A stretch of 7,444 nt of DNA from Deferribacterales bacterium UBA4806 (GTDB lineage: Bacteria > Chrysiogenota > Deferribacteres > Deferribacterales > UBA228). Positions 6,883 through 7,444 of this stretch are shown one piece after another. The first letter of the stretch is position 1. The number at the start of each line of letters is the position of its first letter. The DNA lies in NCBI GenBank assembly GCA_002402635.1, contig DHGE01000041.1, positions 15,239-22,682 on the forward strand. The letters are read 5' to 3'. The notes under the pieces are model-generated. The model had not been told where the DNA came from, ran no database searches, and saw only the letters and a program-made list of their open reading frames with translations. The translations under genes were made by a program, and so were the position numbers.

Positions 6883-6895
6883 CATTGAAATGCAA
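6868..6895 (-). promoter_or_regulatory. Putative promoter of the tupABC-glpKD run
   Basis: On the minus strand a consensus -10 TATAAT occupies 6873-6868, with a weak -35 TTGCAT at 6895-6890 (3 of 6 matches) and a 16-nt spacer. Transcription would start near 6861, giving a leader of about 20 nt with AAGG before the tupA ATG. The leader is too short for a riboswitch, so no molybdenum/tungsten cofactor riboswitch is present. The -35 lies over the start codon of the divergent gene. Inferred from sequence only. Confidence 0.5.
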
Positions 6896-6912
6896 TTTAA
6901 TTTATTCAATGA
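6882..6912. repeat. Inverted repeat TCATTGAA-N15-TTCAATGA, candidate operator
   Basis: Eight-base arms at 6882-6889 and 6905-6912 are exact reverse complements, with centres 23 bp apart (about two helical turns). The repeat covers the start codon and first codons of the dehydratase gene and the -35 and part of the spacer of the tup promoter. A dimeric repressor bound there could block both genes. The regulator is unknown: TunR/ModE-like proteins are known for tungstate and molybdate genes elsewhere, but I cannot match this sequence to a known site. Confidence 0.4.
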
Positions 6913-7444
6913 AACAAAAGATGCATATAGAAGAATCAAAGGCTATCTTAATTATATCCCTATATATTATAGTCATAGTTTATCAGAAAGATATAATTGC
7001 AATGTCTTTTTTAAGTTAGAAAACCTTCAAAGAACAGGTTCTTTTAAAATAAGGGGTGCATTAAATTGTATTTTAAAGAATCTAGTTAATTGCAAAAAAG
7101 GTATTATTACAGCTTCAGCAGGCAATCATGCCCAGGGCATAGCATTTAGTGCAAAATTATTTGATTTAAAAAGTTTAATTATTATGCCTAAAAACACGCC
7201 CTTGATGAAAATTAACAACACCGAAAATTATGGAGCTAAAGTAATTCTTTATGGTGAAAATTATAATGAAGCCTCAATTTATGCGAAATCACTTGCTAAA
7301 AAAGAAGATCTTTTTTTTATACATCCTTTTAATAATCTCGATGTTATCAGTGGTCAAGGTACAATTGCATTAGAGATTTTAGAAGAAAAACCAAATATTA
7401 ATTGTTTTATTATACCAGTTGGTGGTGGTGGTTTAATATCAGGA
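6890..7444 (+). CDS. Threonine dehydratase-like PLP enzyme, N-terminal 185 residues (partial)
   Basis: Fold-type II PLP-dependent deaminase, open to the window edge. It probably converts threonine to 2-oxobutyrate and ammonia, by the TdcB/IlvA family. KLENLQRTGSFKIRGA (42-57) carries the Schiff-base lysine Lys53, SAGNHAQG (76-83) the asparagine loop facing the PLP ring, and VGGGGLISG (177-185) the glycine loop for the PLP phosphate. The ATG is the only usable start, because an in-frame TGA lies at 6866-6868 with no ATG, GTG or TTG codon between. No Shine-Dalgarno sequence precedes it. The C-terminal half is missing, so an ACT regulatory domain cannot be checked. Catabolic TdcB, biosynthetic IlvA and serine racemase/dehydratase relatives all remain possible, and I give no symbol. 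It is divergent from tupA across 49 nt. Confidence 0.85.
   Translation, partial: MQFNLFNETKDAYRRIKGYLNYIPIYYSHSLSERYNCNVFFKLENLQRTGSFKIRGALNCILKNLVNCKKGIITASAGNHAQGIAFSAKLFDLKSLIIMPKNTPLMKINNTENYGAKVILYGENYNEASIYAKSLAKKEDLFFIHPFNNLDVISGQGTIALEILEEKPNINCFIIPVGGGGLISG

Noticed and set aside
6841..6889. Molybdenum/tungsten cofactor riboswitch upstream of tupA
   Set aside because: Only 49 nt separate the divergent start codons and the predicted leader is about 20 nt, far too short for a structured riboswitch.
1..7444. CRISPR arrays, tRNA/rRNA genes, insertion sequences, phage or toxin-antitoxin modules
   Set aside because: No regularly spaced direct repeats, transposase motifs or RNA-gene signatures were found on either strand; the window is almost fully occupied by metabolic and transport genes.

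Overview
The window is AT-rich bacterial DNA with tightly packed genes. It most likely comes from an anaerobic or facultative bacterium that uses the MEP isoprenoid pathway. Two clues favour a diderm (Gram-negative-type) host. The tungstate-binding protein has a classical signal peptide with no lipobox cysteine, whereas Gram-positive solute-binding proteins are usually lipoproteins. The glycerol kinase also lacks the histidine that HPr phosphorylates in many PTS-containing Bacillota. I cannot name the genus. Low-GC Deferribacterota, Campylobacterota or Desulfobacterota are guesses only.

Layout: the left edge (1-108, + strand) holds the last 35 codons of ispF. It converges, with an 11-nt gap, on a left-pointing run of six genes that fills 120-6840. 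In transcription order these are tupA, tupB and tupC (tungstate ABC importer: binding protein, permease, ATPase), glpK (glycerol kinase), glpD (FAD-dependent glycerol-3-phosphate dehydrogenase) and a polytopic membrane protein of about 12 helices that I do not recognise. Junctions are very tight: 10 nt, 13-nt overlap, 28 nt, 1-nt overlap, 10 nt. I see no terminator between any of them, so the six genes look like one transcript. The right edge holds the first 185 codons of a threonine dehydratase-like PLP enzyme on the + strand, divergent from tupA.

The only regulatory space of note is the 49-nt tupA/threonine dehydratase intergenic region. It carries a perfect 10-bp palindrome (ATTATATAAT) that reads as TATAAT on both strands, plus a 31-bp inverted repeat overlapping the start codon of the dehydratase gene. 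The dehydratase gene has no Shine-Dalgarno sequence, and its predicted transcription start falls at or within about 6 nt of its ATG, so it may be leaderless.

How the genes may work together (inference): TupABC imports tungstate for tungsten-pterin oxidoreductases. GlpK and GlpD convert glycerol to dihydroxyacetone phosphate and send electrons to the membrane. The terminal membrane protein, coupled to glpD, may take part in that electron transfer or in membrane attachment. Joining tungstate uptake to glycerol catabolism would make sense if the host oxidises triose phosphate or aldehydes with tungstoenzymes. This is the most unusual idea the window offers. No gap over 300 bases lacks a gene.
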